Shown here: in pieces, positions 1-8,126 of the stretch
How positions within the stretch are numbered: position 1 is the stretch's first letter
Layout of the letters: every line of letters starts with the position of its first letter
From: Nostoc sp. GT001
Lineage (GTDB): Bacteria > Cyanobacteriota > Cyanobacteriia > Cyanobacteriales > Nostocaceae
NCBI RefSeq assembly: GCF_030382115.1
Contig: NZ_JAUDRJ010000003.1
Coordinates: forward strand, 3,084,860-3,113,934
Direction of reading: 5' to 3'
Length of the DNA: 29,075 nt
Notes under the pieces: generated by a model
Database searches by the model: none
What the model was told of the DNA's origin: nothing
The model's input: the letters and a program-made list of their open reading frames with translations, nothing else
Program-made: the position numbers and the translations under genes

Positions 1-182
1 GAATTAATGAATTTTCGGCAAATAGTGACACCTGTTATCACTTGAGCTTGATACTGTGTTACACGAGAGGAAATTATATGAGGCATAATGGTTAACACGT
101 AGCTTATAAAAATTCCATTCGTTGAAAAGGCAGTATCCGCTGCTGAAACATTTGTCCTAAATAATCGTCAAAGAAAGCTTGT

Positions 183-881
183 ATGCTTGAATCGCAGTCG
201 GGAAATTCCCCAATCAGCAACTTAAGTCGAATAAACATTAACTCCCAGTTAAGCAGCCCTAGCAACATCGTACCAATGGTGATAGAGCAATCTGGCATGG
301 GAGAAAGAGCTTTCGACATCTACTCCCGCCTGCTGCGAGAGCGGATTATCTTTTTAGGAACGCCAATAGACGATGCCGTAGCCAACTCAATTGTGGCTCA
401 GTTGTTATTCCTAGACGCCGAAGACTCAGAAAAAGACATTCAACTGTATGTTAATTCTCCTGGCGGCTCCGTCTACGCAGGGATGGCAATCTATGATACA
501 ATACAGCAAATTCGCCCTGATGTTGTTACCATCTGTTTTGGATTAGCCGCGAGCATGGGGGCATTTTTGTTGACAGCAGGAGCTGCTGGTAAGCGAATGT
601 CTCTGCCCGACTCCCGGATTATGATTCACCAACCACTTGGTGGCGCTCAAGGTCAAGCCATTGACATTGAAATTCAAGCCAGAGAAATTCTTTACGTTAA
701 GGCTAAGTTGAATCAGTTAATGGCTCACCATACTGGTCAACCCTTAGAAAGAATTGAAGCAGATACTGAGCGCGACTTTTTTATGTCGGCAGAAGAGGCA
801 AAAAACTACGGTTTGATTGATCAGGTCATTTCCAGGCAAAATCTTCCCGTAGCAGGGGAAAACGTCACCATTCTGAAATAA
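183..881 (+). CDS. clpP: ATP-dependent Clp protease proteolytic subunit
   Basis: Serine peptidase of family S14. It forms the barrel that degrades proteins fed by a Clp ATPase in the cytoplasm. The triad is visible in a 232-residue frame: Ser124 in the LAASMGAF context, His149 in MIHQPLGG, Asp198 in TERDFF, plus the NSPGGSV oxyanion strand near 91-97. The family core starts around MVIEQSG at residue 32, so the ATG at 183 adds a roughly 31-residue N-terminal extension. An internal ATG at 276 would give the usual short form. No strong Shine-Dalgarno site decides between them. Only 9 bp separate it from clpX, so the two form one operon, and ClpX is its likely partner. Cyanobacteria carry several clpP paralogues, so the paralogue number is not assigned. 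Identity is very secure; the start is less so. Confidence 0.96.
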   Translation: MLESQSGNSPISNLSRININSQLSSPSNIVPMVIEQSGMGERAFDIYSRLLRERIIFLGTPIDDAVANSIVAQLLFLDAEDSEKDIQLYVNSPGGSVYAGMAIYDTIQQIRPDVVTICFGLAASMGAFLLTAGAAGKRMSLPDSRIMIHQPLGGAQGQAIDIEIQAREILYVKAKLNQLMAHHTGQPLERIEADTERDFFMSAEEAKNYGLIDQVISRQNLPVAGENVTILK

Positions 882-890
882 GAGGCTGGT

Positions 891-2231
891 ATGTCTAAGT
901 ACGACTCCCATTTAAAATGTTCATTTTGTGGCAAGTCTCAAGAGCAGGTGCGTAAATTAATCGCAGGGCCGGGAGTCTACATCTGCGATGAATGCGTTGA
1001 CTTGTGTAATGAAATACTAGACGAGGAGTTACTCGATACTAATGGTGCGGCAGCACAACCAGCACCAAGAGCAGAGCCACCTGAAAAACGGCGTACTCAC
1101 TCTGCTAGTATTTCGTTTAATCAAATACCCAAGCCAAGAGAGATTAAAAAGTATCTAGACGAACACGTTATTGGTCAAGACGAAGCGAAGAAAGTTCTGT
1201 CAGTAGCTGTTTATAATCACTACAAGCGGCTGGCAGTCATTCAGTCTAAAGCCAGTGGCAAACCTGGGTCAGATGATGCCATAGAACTGCAAAAGTCCAA
1301 CATCTTGTTAATCGGCCCGACTGGTTGCGGCAAAACTCTCTTAGCGCAAACCTTAGCAAAAATCCTGGATGTACCCTTTGCCGTAGCCGATGCGACGACG
1401 CTGACGGAAGCGGGGTATGTGGGAGAAGATGTGGAAAATATCTTGCTGCGACTGTTGCAGGTGGCAGATTTGGATATAGAGGAAGCCCAACGGGGAATTA
1501 TTTACATTGACGAAATTGACAAAATTGCTCGTAAGAGCGAGAACACGTCAATTACCCGCGATGTTTCTGGCGAAGGCGTGCAGCAAGCCTTGCTGAAAAT
1601 GTTAGAGGGAACGATCGCTAATGTACCACCCCAAGGAGGGCGCAAGCATCCTTATCAAGACTGCATCCAGATTGATACGAGTAATATTTTGTTCGTCTGT
1701 GGTGGTGCCTTTGTAGGCTTAGAAAAGATTGTAGACCAGAGAGTTGGCAAAAAAGCAATCGGCTTTGTGCAACCGGGAGAAGGTCAATCGAAGGAGAAAC
1801 GAGCAGCAGACACTCTTCGCCATCTAGAACCGGATGATTTAGTAAAATTTGGCCTGATTCCAGAATTTATTGGGCGGATGCCAATGGTAGCAGTAGTAGA
1901 TCCGCTAGATGAAGAAGCGCTGATGGCGATTCTTACTCAACCACGCAGCGCCCTCGTGAAGCAGTACCAAAAGCTGCTGAAGATGGATAATGTCCAGCTA
2001 GATTTTAAAGCAGATGCTTTACGAGCGATCGCTCAAGAAGCTTACCGCCGTAAAACTGGTGCTAGAGCATTACGTGGTATTGTCGAAGAATTGATGTTGG
2101 ATGTAATGTATGAGTTACCATCCCGTAAGGATGTGACACGCTGTACAGTTACAAGAGAAATGGTCGAGAAGCGATCTACTGCTGAACTGATAGTACATCC
2201 ATCTTCACTACCGAAGCCAGAATCAGCTTAA
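891..2231 (+). CDS. clpX: ClpX, unfoldase ATPase of the ClpXP protease
   Basis: AAA+ unfoldase that recognises tagged substrates, unfolds them and threads them into ClpP. The 446-residue protein has the whole set of signatures. The N-terminal C4 zinc-binding domain has Cys10, Cys13, Cys32 and Cys35. Walker A GPTGCGKT is at 142-149 and Walker B IIYIDE at 203-208. The substrate-gripping RKH loop is at 251-253, and the IGF loop that docks on ClpP is at 290-292. Length is normal for the family. The presence of the IGF loop and the 9-bp gap behind clpP make a functional ClpXP pair near certain. The short gap suggests translational coupling, since no strong ribosome site lies before the ATG. Confidence 0.97.
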   Translation: MSKYDSHLKCSFCGKSQEQVRKLIAGPGVYICDECVDLCNEILDEELLDTNGAAAQPAPRAEPPEKRRTHSASISFNQIPKPREIKKYLDEHVIGQDEAKKVLSVAVYNHYKRLAVIQSKASGKPGSDDAIELQKSNILLIGPTGCGKTLLAQTLAKILDVPFAVADATTLTEAGYVGEDVENILLRLLQVADLDIEEAQRGIIYIDEIDKIARKSENTSITRDVSGEGVQQALLKMLEGTIANVPPQGGRKHPYQDCIQIDTSNILFVCGGAFVGLEKIVDQRVGKKAIGFVQPGEGQSKEKRAADTLRHLEPDDLVKFGLIPEFIGRMPMVAVVDPLDEEALMAILTQPRSALVKQYQKLLKMDNVQLDFKADALRAIAQEAYRRKTGARALRGIVEELMLDVMYELPSRKDVTRCTVTREMVEKRSTAELIVHPSSLPKPESA

Positions 2232-2483
2232 TAGTCATTAGTCATTTGTACTGAGTTTCGACTGCGCGGTAATCGAGCGAAGTCGAGATTCAACTACCGC
2301 GTAGTCGTTGGCGTGGCCACTGAGCGTAGTCGTACCCCTCCGGGGAAGCAAGCTACGGGCAGCGTCTCGAAGAGAAGTGCAGCCTCTCCAAGAGTTGTAT
2401 TAGTCATTAGTCATTGGTCAAAAAATAAGGAATAATAACCATATACCAGGGACTAATGACAACTGACAAAGGACAAATGACTA
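2232..2483. repeat. Repeat-packed gap between clpX and the hydrolase gene
   Basis: The 252-bp gap is almost entirely repetitive. It has TAGTCATTAGTCATT-type heptamers at both ends (about 2232-2247 and 2400-2418). Between them lies a GC-richer block (about 2259-2395) with CGAAGTCGA-type units, a CCCCTCCGGGG palindrome at 2335-2345, and AGCAAGCTACGGGCAGCGTC. This style is common in the intergenic DNA of Nostoc-type cyanobacteria. The last heptamers (ACAAAGGACAAATGACTA) run directly into the ATG at 2484, so repeat DNA supplies the purine-rich stretch before the start codon. Confidence 0.7.
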
Positions 2484-3404
2484 ATGCCTTATATTAACGT
2501 TCGTGGCGTTGAGCATTACTACGAATGGGTGAAAAAACCATCCGGTTCTTTGGTAAAACCAGTGATGGTTTTTATGCATGGTTGGGCTGGTTCGGCTAGA
2601 TATTGGCAAAATACTGCTGATACTTTATCAGAGCAATTTGATTGTTTACTCTACGATATGCGGGGATTTGGCCGTTCTGGTGGAAAGCCAACTATCGCCC
2701 AAGCAAGTGAAGCTGTTGCCGAATCTGAATCCCCACAGGAAGAATCAGAGGCAATCAGAGAGTTAACCTATGAATTAGAGGAATACGCTGATGATTTGGC
2801 AGCCTTGTTAGATGGGTTGCATCTTCAGCGTGTTTATATCAATGCTCATTCGATGGGCGCTTCTGTTGCCACTTTATTTTTTAACCGCTATCCCGAACGA
2901 GTAGAACGAGGAATTTTAACTTGTAGCGGCATTTTCGAGTACGACGAAAAATCTTTTAGTGCTTTTCATAAATTCGGTGGCTATGTAGTGAAATTCCGTC
3001 CCAAATGGTTAAGCAAAATCCCATTTGTTGACCGGATGTTTATGGCTAGATTTTTATATAGTTCCATACCACATTCTGAGCGGCAAGCTTTTTTAGAAGA
3101 TTTTCTCGAAGCAGATTACGATGCAGCAATAGGGACAATTTTTACTTCAGTCAGTAAGGCTCAATCTGAAGTGATGCCGCAAGAGTTTGCTAAGCTGACA
3201 GTGCCGACTCTACTTATAGCTGGGGAGTATGACAAGATTATTCCAGCCGAGATGGGGCGTCAAGCAGCGTCACTGAATGACAAAGTGGAGTTTGTGATGA
3301 TTCCTAACACAGCGCATTTCCCAATGTTGGAAGATGCCCCAACTTATCTGCAACGGGTACAAGAGTTTTTGCAAATTAACACGCCAAAACCACAAGTGGG
3401 ATAA
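2484..3404 (+). CDS. Alpha/beta hydrolase
   Basis: 306-residue cytoplasmic alpha/beta-hydrolase-fold enzyme with no signal peptide. The oxyanion-hole motif MHGWAG is at 31-36, and YDMRGFGRSGG follows strand 4. The nucleophile elbow is AHSMGA with Ser123, the acid is Asp250 in AGEYDKIIP, and the base is His278 in NTAHFP. This is a complete triad in the right order. Residues 66-100 between strand 4 and the elbow hold an acidic, Ser/Glu-rich insert, which is unusual and probably surface exposed. The substrate cannot be told; the family includes esterases, haloalkane dehalogenases, epoxide hydrolases and C-C bond hydrolases. It converges with the FAD monooxygenase gene with only 13 bp between the stops. 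Repeat DNA abuts the start codon. Confidence 0.88.
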   Translation: MPYINVRGVEHYYEWVKKPSGSLVKPVMVFMHGWAGSARYWQNTADTLSEQFDCLLYDMRGFGRSGGKPTIAQASEAVAESESPQEESEAIRELTYELEEYADDLAALLDGLHLQRVYINAHSMGASVATLFFNRYPERVERGILTCSGIFEYDEKSFSAFHKFGGYVVKFRPKWLSKIPFVDRMFMARFLYSSIPHSERQAFLEDFLEADYDAAIGTIFTSVSKAQSEVMPQEFAKLTVPTLLIAGEYDKIIPAEMGRQAASLNDKVEFVMIPNTAHFPMLEDAPTYLQRVQEFLQINTPKPQVG

Positions 3405-3417
3405 CTGCTGGCGATTT

Positions 3418-4614
3418 TTAGACAGTTAAGTGTACCTGTGTGATACCTTGACGCATTTTATATTGGCGCTTTAACCAAGACTTTTGAATTGTTTTACGGA
3501 GCAAGGGAGCAAGTTGAATCAACAGCAATCGCAGTAGTGCATTTTTTCGCAGTAGTTCGCCTTGTCTAGCTTCCGCTAACTGGAGTTGTTGGGCGCGGAT
3601 AATTTCTGGCTCGCGTTCTGCTTGGATGTGCGATAGTGTCATGTCAATATCCTGGTGTCTAGCTTCTTTTTGCAACAACGGCACAAGATGATTAGCAGCG
3701 ACAATCACATCACGCAATGCGAGATTAATTCCTTGAGCGCGGACAGGAGACATTGGGTGTGCAGCGTCACCCAGAAGCAGTACTCCTGGTACGTGCCATT
3801 TTGGACAATAACCAACCACAACAGAAAGCCGAATGGGGGATTCAATTGTGTCTGCATGATTACGGAAATGCTTTGCTAGCCATGAGGGTGATAGTGAGGC
3901 AAAAATCTCTGCCCAGTTGGCTTGCTTGGGGTCAGTGTTTTCGGTTGCGGACATCACCCAAGCTAGATGCAGTTTTCCTGATTCTGCTCCATGAAAGATA
4001 CTAAATATGCGATCGCCATTTACAATTGTACGAAACACATTATCGGCTGCAAACTCAGGACTGGCGGCAAGTTTAAACCAGAGAATATCAATATTTTTGG
4101 GCTGACGTACCAATTCCAACCCTATACGTTGTCGCACAAGAGAATTTCGACCATCTGCCCCAATCACTAAGTCAGCAGTAAGTTCTTTCCCATCGCTTAG
4201 TACTACACCTGCAACACGTTGATTACTCCACAGTAAATCTTTGACAGTAACACCTTGGATAAATTCAAATCCATCATTGGTTTGAGCTTCCGAAATCAGT
4301 GCTTTTAGTAGTGGTGGTTGTGAAACCAGTGTACAGGGTCGGGTTGCCCCCATTGGTTCATCAACTCGAAACAACTGCTTGCCCCCGATAATGAATTCCC
4401 ATGCGTCGATTTGCCGATGGGGAATATCCTCCAACAACGCCGATAGACTCATTTCCTCTAGGGCTTCTAAACCACTGGGCATTAATCCTTCACCGCGAAA
4501 TACACGATGAAAGTCTTTTGCTGCTTCAATTAACGTTACAGCAATACCACGTTTTACAAGGAGCAGGGCAAGGGTTACACCTGTTGGACCTGCACCCACA
4601 ATCACAATCTGCAC
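3418..4614 (-). CDS. FAD-dependent monooxygenase (UbiH/PHBH-like)
   Basis: 398-residue flavoprotein of the group A aromatic-hydroxylase type, which uses NAD(P)H and O2 to hydroxylate an aromatic or polyene substrate. The dinucleotide-binding GAGPTG is at 7-12. The DG motif (IGADGRNS) is around 151-158, and the second FAD-binding GD motif LLGDAAHP is at 280-287, followed by QGINLALRD. The basic, hydrophobic C-terminal 50 residues could touch the membrane. The start is GTG at 4614, with GGAGGG eight bases upstream; the nearby ATG at 4620 is in another frame. It lies 37 bp behind the GntR gene stop when the 57-bp gap is counted from 4615 to 4671 with the ribosome site in it, and is probably co-transcribed. 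Substrate unknown. Confidence 0.87.
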   Translation of the reverse strand: MQIVIVGAGPTGVTLALLLVKRGIAVTLIEAAKDFHRVFRGEGLMPSGLEALEEMSLSALLEDIPHRQIDAWEFIIGGKQLFRVDEPMGATRPCTLVSQPPLLKALISEAQTNDGFEFIQGVTVKDLLWSNQRVAGVVLSDGKELTADLVIGADGRNSLVRQRIGLELVRQPKNIDILWFKLAASPEFAADNVFRTIVNGDRIFSIFHGAESGKLHLAWVMSATENTDPKQANWAEIFASLSPSWLAKHFRNHADTIESPIRLSVVVGYCPKWHVPGVLLLGDAAHPMSPVRAQGINLALRDVIVAANHLVPLLQKEARHQDIDMTLSHIQAEREPEIIRAQQLQLAEARQGELLRKNALLRLLLIQLAPLLRKTIQKSWLKRQYKMRQGITQVHLTV

Positions 4615-4622
4615 TATCCCAT

Positions 4623-4628
4623 CCCTCC
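4623..4628 (-). promoter_or_regulatory. Shine-Dalgarno GGAGGG of the monooxygenase gene
   Basis: GGAGGG on the - strand, eight bases before GTG at 4614. It decides in favour of the GTG start, because an ATG closer to it is out of frame. Confidence 0.7.
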
Positions 4629-4671
4629 GGTATCAGTTGCTCTCAAAGATGTTGGTCAAATTATCTTGAGA

Positions 4672-5655
4672 TTAACTTAAACCCAGCTCTCGTTTTAGCA
4701 AGTTAATCGAGTTAGCGCCGATATAATTTTCCACCTTAATCAGCTTTGGTGGACGAATAATATCTTCATCAGAGGCTTGTACGGCTGCTTGCACTGCTGC
4801 ATAACTGGCTTGATCGCTGATGATGACCTCAGCCCGTTTAACCATTGCCTGAAGTTTGTAAGCATCTTTTGGTTGCGAAGTCATCACCAATAGTTCATCG
4901 CCCCGCAAACCGTGGAGGATGACTTCTGCTGCTCGCGCAATCCCGGAACTGAGGCTAACTATCCCAACACAGTTTTCTTTTGGTAGGGTTTTCAAGATGC
5001 TGAGTTCTTTGCTGTAGTCGTAGATATCCAGAGGAATTACTCGTGCAGCTTTTGGAGCTGCGATCGCTTCCACATTACTGATAAAATATCGACTTGTGAC
5101 GACTGTCGCAGAGGTAGTTTTATCTAACACAGCTGTTAATTCTTCCATTGCTACCAACTGGACTGGAATTTTTAGCGATCGCTCTAATTCATACACCATC
5201 AATTCTCCAGCACCCATATCATAAGACGGCACTGCAACCAATACTCGCGCACTACAACGCAAGCGCCAGTCAATTTCCGCTAAAAATAGCTCTCTAGCTT
5301 GATTTAGCGAACATCCTTGAGAAAGCAACTCATCAAGTGCTTGCTGGACAACTTGATATGCATCAGGATTTTGTTTGAGAATTGGTGATTGCAGCCTACT
5401 ACCGCCCTCATGACCTTGGGCGCGAACATAAATACCCGAACCAGCCATACTTTCAACAAATCCGTCTTCTTCTAGTTGACGGTAAACCTTACTTATGGTA
5501 TTCCGGTGTAAACCTGTTTGCATTGCCAGCGCCCGTGTGCTTGGTAATTTGTAAGCAGGAGGATATTGCCGAGAAGCGATCGCAAATCGGATTTGATTAA
5601 ACAGCTGGGTTGATGCGGGAATTTCGCTGTCTGGCTGAATACGGAATTGAATCAT
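4672..5655 (-). CDS. GntR-family transcriptional regulator
   Basis: 327-residue regulator. Residues 12-79 form a GntR winged helix: LFNQIRFAIASRQ, then KLPSTRALAMQTGLHRNT, then VYRQLEEDGFVES and a wing ending GSGIYV. The remaining 250 residues are not an aminotransferase (no PLP lysine context as in MocR). They read as an alternating alpha/beta domain, perhaps ligand binding, that I do not recognise. ATG 5655 is chosen over TTG 5661 and GTG 5658 because AGGAGG lies seven bases before it. It is the first gene of an operon with the monooxygenase and is divergent from the dienelactone-hydrolase-like gene, so it may control both. A hairpin at 5690-5742 lies in its leader. Confidence 0.85.
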   Translation of the reverse strand: MIQFRIQPDSEIPASTQLFNQIRFAIASRQYPPAYKLPSTRALAMQTGLHRNTISKVYRQLEEDGFVESMAGSGIYVRAQGHEGGSRLQSPILKQNPDAYQVVQQALDELLSQGCSLNQARELFLAEIDWRLRCSARVLVAVPSYDMGAGELMVYELERSLKIPVQLVAMEELTAVLDKTTSATVVTSRYFISNVEAIAAPKAARVIPLDIYDYSKELSILKTLPKENCVGIVSLSSGIARAAEVILHGLRGDELLVMTSQPKDAYKLQAMVKRAEVIISDQASYAAVQAAVQASDEDIIRPPKLIKVENYIGANSINLLKRELGLS

Positions 5656-5662
5656 CACCAAA

Positions 5663-5668
5663 CCTCCT
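5663..5668 (-). promoter_or_regulatory. Shine-Dalgarno AGGAGG of the GntR gene
   Basis: AGGAGG on the - strand, seven bases before ATG 5655. It favours that codon over the overlapping TTG and GTG upstream. Confidence 0.75.
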
Positions 5669-5689
5669 GAATACTAAGTGCTAATGAAT

Positions 5690-5742
5690 GCTGAGTTTTG
5701 AGTATTAAGTGTTGCTTTTATACTCAACACTTTTAACTCAGC
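5690..5742. promoter_or_regulatory. Two-part inverted repeat in the gntR / DLH divergent gap
   Basis: Outer arms GCTGAGTT (5690-5697) and AACTCAGC (5735-5742) enclose inner arms AAGTGTTG (5707-5714) and CAACACTT (5725-5732). On the - strand the fold would sit about 35 nt upstream of the GntR ATG. It may be a transcript hairpin in the GntR leader or an operator for the regulator. The arms are made of CTGAGT/AAGTGTTG-type short repeats, so it may be only repeat DNA. Confidence 0.5.
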
Positions 5743-5932
5743 CCTCCTTCTGTTACCAGCTACATTTGCTACGTCTCAAATATGTTTATTTACATATAAA
5801 GTTTTTCTGATACAAATTTCTAATGCGCTCACTATTGGTTATTGATAATTTAATTAGAAAAAAGCTAGGCATACTGGCATAGTTATATCAAATAAACACA
5901 CGGCTAATCACATAGCACTGGTAAAAATTATT

Positions 5933-6673
5933 ATGACAGAGCAAGCAACAACTACCACAACGATTAATCTTTTGCAAGATAATATTCAAGTGTCTGCTTA
6001 TCTTGCAGAACCAAAAGAACCTGGATCTTACCCAGGAGTCGTAGTATTGCAAGAGATTTTTGGTATCAACACTCACATTCGAGAAGTTACAGAACGGATT
6101 GCCCAACTTGGTTATGTAGCGATCGCACCTGCACTTTTTCAACGGATTGCCCCTGGCTTTGAAACCGGATACAGACCCGAAGATATTGAAACGGGCAGAA
6201 GTTACGCCATGCAAACTCAAGCCTCAGAGTTATTAAGCGATATTCAACTAGCAATTGACTACCTCAAAAATCTGCCTCAAGTAAAAAAAGATGGTTTTGG
6301 CTGTATTGGCTTCTGCTTTGGGGGTCATGTCGCATATCTTGCAGCCACCTTGCCAGATATTAAAGCTACCGCTTCCTTCTACGGTGCTGGAATTACCACT
6401 CGCACACCGGGAGGTGGCGCTCCTACTGTCACCCGCACCGAAGAAATAACAGGTACTCTCTATGCCTTCTTTGGCACAGAAGATGCTAGCATTCCAGCCG
6501 AACAAGTAGATGAGATTGCAACAGAGTTAGAAAAATATAAAATTCCTCATCGTGTGTTTCGCTACGATGGAGCTGATCACGGATTTTTCTGCGACCACCG
6601 TGCCAGTTATAATCCTAAAGCTGCGGCCGATGCTTGGGAGCAAGTAAAACAACTCTTTGGTCAACTAAACTGA
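5933..6673 (+). CDS. Dienelactone hydrolase family protein
   Basis: 246-residue cytoplasmic hydrolase. The Cys nucleophile elbow GFCFGG gives Cys128, followed by Asp184 (FGTEDASIP) and His216 (GADHGFF). Glu41 in VVLQEIFG matches the residue that holds the cysteine in dienelactone hydrolases. All the marks of the DLH family are intact, and length is normal (about 240). In bacteria that degrade chloroaromatics the enzyme opens dienelactone to maleylacetate. Most cyanobacterial members have no known substrate, so the reaction here is not claimed. It is divergent from the GntR-monooxygenase operon. No strong ribosome site is seen before the ATG. Confidence 0.92.
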   Translation: MTEQATTTTTINLLQDNIQVSAYLAEPKEPGSYPGVVVLQEIFGINTHIREVTERIAQLGYVAIAPALFQRIAPGFETGYRPEDIETGRSYAMQTQASELLSDIQLAIDYLKNLPQVKKDGFGCIGFCFGGHVAYLAATLPDIKATASFYGAGITTRTPGGGAPTVTRTEEITGTLYAFFGTEDASIPAEQVDEIATELEKYKIPHRVFRYDGADHGFFCDHRASYNPKAAADAWEQVKQLFGQLN

Positions 6674-6692
6674 AGCATACGCACCCAAGTTC

Positions 6693-6745
6693 GTCATTGG
6701 TCATTGGTCATTGGTGAATAACAAATGACAAATGACAAATGACAA
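6693..6745 (+). repeat. Heptamer repeats after the DLH gene
   Basis: Three GTCATTG units are followed by three ACAAATG units. The two blocks are nearly complementary, so the RNA could fold back. Their position just after the DLH stop could help end its transcript. Confidence 0.75.
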
Positions 6746-6794
6746 TTTAAACTTCAGTTGCACCATATCAAATAAAAACTAATCTTCAAAAGTC

Positions 6795-7697
6795 ATGAAT
6801 TCCGAATCGAAACTTTCTCAAACAGCCAATTCGCCCTTTACAATGGACGATTTTGCCAAAGCACTAGAAAAACACGACTACCAATTTCAAAAGGGACAGC
6901 TCGTAAATGGCAAAGTTTTCCAACTTGACCATGATGGAGCCTATGTTGATATTGGTGGCAAGTCGTCAGCTTTTCTGCCGCGCGATGAGGCTTCTTTGAG
7001 AGCAGTTACCGATTTATCGGAAGTGCTGCCATTGCAAGAGGAAATGCAGTTTTTGATTATCCGAGATCAAGATGCAGAAGGGCAAGTTACCCTTTCTCGA
7101 AAGCAGTTGGAAATTCAGCACATCTGGGAACGACTGACCGAAATGCAGGAAAACGCTCAGACTGTGCAAGTACGGGTTATGGGTGTGAATAAAGGTGGTG
7201 TCACCGTCGATATTCTTTCTTTGCGGGGATTTATCCCGCGATCGCACCTGGCAGAGCGTGATAATTTAGATGCACTCAAAGGTCAAAATCTGACTGTGGG
7301 TTTTTTGGAAATTAATAAAAACACCAACAAACTCATTCTTTCTCAACGTTTAGCAACTCGTTCTAGCAACTTCAGCTTATTAGAACTAGGCTAGCTGGTG
7401 GAAGGTAAAGTTACTGGCATCAAACCTTTTGGTGTATTTGTCGATTTAAGTGGGATGAGTGCCTTACTTCATATCAAGCAAGTAAGTCAAAAATTTATTG
7501 ATTCTTTAGAAAAAGTATTTCAAGTTGGTCAGCCAATTAAAGCTGTAATTATTGACTTGGATGAGGGTAAAGGGCGGGTTGCTCTTTCTACCAGAGTTTT
7601 GGAAAACTTCCCTGGCGAAGTACTAGAAAATTTCGATGAGGTTATGGCTTCGGCTGAGGTGCGTGCTAATAGAGCTAATAATAAAGCATCTGAATAG
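6795..7697 (+). pseudogene. S1-domain RNA-binding protein (ribosomal protein S1 homologue), interrupted by an amber codon
   Basis: Read through, this is a 300-codon gene with three S1 (OB-fold) domains at about residues 33-104, 120-188 and 201-270. Domain 1 has GQLVNGKV and GAYVDIGGKSSAFLP; domain 2 has GGVTVDI and RGFIPRSHL; domain 3 has EGKVTGIKPFGVFVDL. An in-frame TAG at 7392-7394 (codon 200) cuts it into 6795-7394 (199 aa) and 7398-7697 (99 aa, from a GTG). Frame and homology continue without a gap. Domain 3 usually opens with a residue such as Gln before LVEGKV, so one C-to-T change (CAG to TAG) explains it. It resembles the short cyanobacterial S1 paralogues that bind mRNA or the 30S subunit. 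Sequencing error, recent nonsense mutation or readthrough are all possible. Confidence 0.85.
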
Positions 7698-7734
7698 TTT
7701 TGAGGTGGGCTGCTTGCACAAAGTTATAAATAGT

Positions 7735-7763
7735 GCGTAGGCGTAGCCCGTCGTAGGCATCGC
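7735..7763. repeat. GCGTAGGCGTAGCCCGTCG-type dispersed repeat
   Basis: GC-rich unit in an AT-rich gap. It is of the same style as the GC-rich blocks at about 2259-2395 and 24970-25015, which are common in Nostoc-type intergenic DNA. Confidence 0.55.
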
Positions 7764-7943
7764 ATCTGCGGTAGGTAGGATTAATCGGGAATAGCGCCCA
7801 AAAATTGATCGATAATCCAAATAGTGGGTTATTTTATCCCCCTGCATCTACCAATATGTAGGGGAATTGTAACTTAAAAAAGCTTTCCATAGATTTAGAC
7901 CTCTTGCCTCTGGCAATAATTTTAGCCAGCTTTAAATTGTAAG

Positions 7944-7963
7944 CCTCAGAATTTATTCTGAGG
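7944..7963 (+). terminator. Possible terminator hairpin downstream of the S1 gene
   Basis: CCTCAGAAT (7944-7952) pairs with ATTCTGAGG (7955-7963), then TTTACTT. The stem is strong but the T-tract is short. It lies 247 bp beyond the stop. Confidence 0.4.
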
Positions 7964-8126
7964 TTTACTTGTGGGCGATGCCAAAATTTTCCAATAGGTC
8001 TATTGTAAAAATATTGTGTGGTATATTTAGAGCTTTACCTATTGTGAATTGAATCGTCCGATTTTAAAAACGTTACGATTTACCGCAAAATTTCACTCAG
8101 CTAAATTCTCTACGTGACAATTATTT

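Larger units (their letters stand above)
7698..8126. other. Intergenic stretch between the S1 gene and the desaturase gene
   Basis: No coding frame is credible. It holds a GCGTAGGCGTAGCCCGTCG repeat at 7735-7763 and a terminator-like hairpin at 7944-7963. An AGACCTCTTG-type end at 7897-7906 is matched by an imperfect inverted copy near 7992-8005 (AATAGGTCTATTG). The pair resembles the ends of the element at 9790-9900 in sequence and spacing. The last 120 bp are AT-rich and probably carry the desaturase promoter; no clear boxes can be named. Confidence 0.55.

Noticed and set aside
1..182. Small gene or tail of an upstream gene before clpP
   Set aside because: No frame with coding character; only a weak AGTGA/TCACT dyad near 24-42. 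Probably the clpP leader.
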